Source: Pomacea canaliculata (Eukaryota > Mollusca > Gastropoda > Architaenioglossa > Ampullariidae). From it: a DNA stretch of 64,000 bases. Position numbers and translations under genes: made by a program. Below the pieces are notes generated by a model that was not told the DNA's origin, searched no databases, and worked only from the letters and a program-made list of their open reading frames with translations. The stretch lies in NCBI RefSeq assembly GCF_003073045.1, contig NC_037597.1, positions 2,542,190 through 2,606,189 on the forward strand. Direction: 5' to 3'. The first letter of the stretch is position 1. Every line of letters starts with the position of its first letter. Positions 63,276-64,000 of the stretch are shown in pieces.

Positions 63276-63569
63276 GTGTAACAAGGTAGGCTTTACATTG
63301 TGTTTACTGTCAAAATGACAATGTATTTTGTTTAATGTTACTATGCATGTGTTGATGTTTCCCTGGGCTCAAGGCTCATCTCACTTGACAGAATGAAAGA
63401 GTAAGCGATTATACCGATATTAACTGGTTGTCCGCAGACACAAAACCACAACGCATGTCTGTATTTCCATTAGACACCAGAATATGATGATTTTTTTAAC
63501 AAATCTGTACCTACCATTAAAGACCTGAGAATGGAAATAAAGATAAGAAAAAAAAAAAAAAAAAAAAAA
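63276..63569 (+). other. UBR intron 28 start and contig end in a poly-A run
   Basis: Intronic sequence after the 'gtgtaa' donor; the contig stops in 22 A's (63,548-63,569) directly before the N gap. Ending on a homopolymer is common where an assembler could not extend. Confidence 0.7.
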
Positions 63570-63669
63570 NNNNNNNNNNNNNNNNNNNNNNNNNNNNNNN
63601 NNNNNNNNNNNNNNNNNNNNNNNNNNNNNNNNNNNNNNNNNNNNNNNNNNNNNNNNNNNNNNNNNNNNN
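63570..63669. other. Scaffold gap, exactly 100 N
   Basis: Second 100-N placeholder. It separates the 5' half of the UBR gene from the missing RING-containing half. Confidence 0.99.
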
Positions 63670-64000
63670 ACAGGGAGATACGAGGCATTTTGGATTACAC
63701 TATTGATTATGTCAGGCTAGTGCCTTAAAGTAGCACTAAAATTCTTGAAGATGTCGTGTTGATATGGCACCTAATGCTCTTGCCATTGGAACAGCATGGC
63801 CAGTACACCTGGAATGACTGTTTTAATGATTTATTTTGGTGAGCACTCATGTCTGTCTATGTGAATGTTACTAGTAGGTGTATCTGAGCCGACGCGCGCT
63901 TTAGAGCAGAGTTTTTTGACTTGCTGTCACTGTTTCCAAGATGATATATGTTTTTCAACAAAGTACAGACCTACATCATCTGTGTTGTATTTTTTTTTTT
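63670..64000 (+). repeat. Error-rich copy of UBR intron 3 (34,643-34,925)
   Basis: From 63,684 the sequence matches 34,643 onward: 'GGCATTTTGGATTACACTAT', 'AAAGTAGCACTAAAATTCTT', 'TTGGAACAGCAT', 'CATCATCTGTGTTG'. It is some 12% longer than the main-contig segment, with scattered insertions, like the copy at 1-1806. It therefore does not continue the UBR gene after the gap; it returns to an earlier point of the same gene on the same strand. Confidence 0.87.

Noticed and set aside
63670..64000. Continuation of the UBR gene after the gap
   Set aside because: The sequence is intron 3 of the same gene again, not anything downstream of exon 28.

Overview
This is animal nuclear DNA: AT-rich, with small coding exons bounded by GT-AG introns, tRNA-derived SINEs, decayed non-LTR retrotransposons, hAT-like and mariner-like DNA transposon remnants, and two 100-N scaffold gaps. 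The protein families are pan-metazoan. The repeat style (CR1/Rex-like and RTE-like LINEs, a tRNA-headed SINE with a 'GGTGTAAAACACCAATTC' tail) suggests a lophotrochozoan, most likely a gastropod mollusc; this is inference.

Layout: (1) 1-1806 is a short sequence that is an error-rich copy of the window's own 36,992-38,564 (two UBR exons plus introns), followed by a gap (1807-1906). (2) 1907-63,569 is the main contig. It carries four recognisable genes: EXO1 (5'-flap/5'-3' exonuclease of mismatch repair) on the minus strand, about 5.5-12.4 kb with possible C-terminal exons down to 4.5 kb; YIPF4 (Golgi Yip1-family membrane protein) on the plus strand, 14,711-19,698; TEDC1 (tubulin epsilon/delta complex, centriole triplet assembly) on the plus strand, 24,882-29,878, complete and clean; and a UBR1/UBR2-type N-recognin E3 ubiquitin ligase on the plus strand, from 32,883 to the end of the contig. 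About 940 codons of the ligase are present; its RING half lies past the second gap (63,570-63,669). (3) 63,670-64,000 is again an error-rich copy of the window's own interior (about 34,643-34,925).

The four genes are neighbours without an obvious shared pathway. EXO1 and YIPF4 are divergently oriented; YIPF4, TEDC1 and UBR run head to tail.

The most interesting biological signal is in the UBR gene. Two adjacent 99-nt, phase 0-0 exons (43,678-43,776 and 46,012-46,110) encode the same 33-residue segment in two versions (20 of 33 residues identical). This is the signature of mutually exclusive alternative exons in an N-degron-recognising ligase. One version resembles vertebrate UBR2 and the other UBR1.

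Other points: a SINE in a UBR intron has a perfect 16-bp target-site duplication; a 160-bp hAT-type MITE has an 8-bp duplication with one mismatch; YIPF4 intron 1 holds two inverted minisatellite arms; and indel-type frame breaks are confined to particular zones (about 5-18.8 kb and 59.7-63 kb), while TEDC1 and UBR exons 1-20 are clean. I read those breaks as base-calling or polishing errors rather than gene decay.
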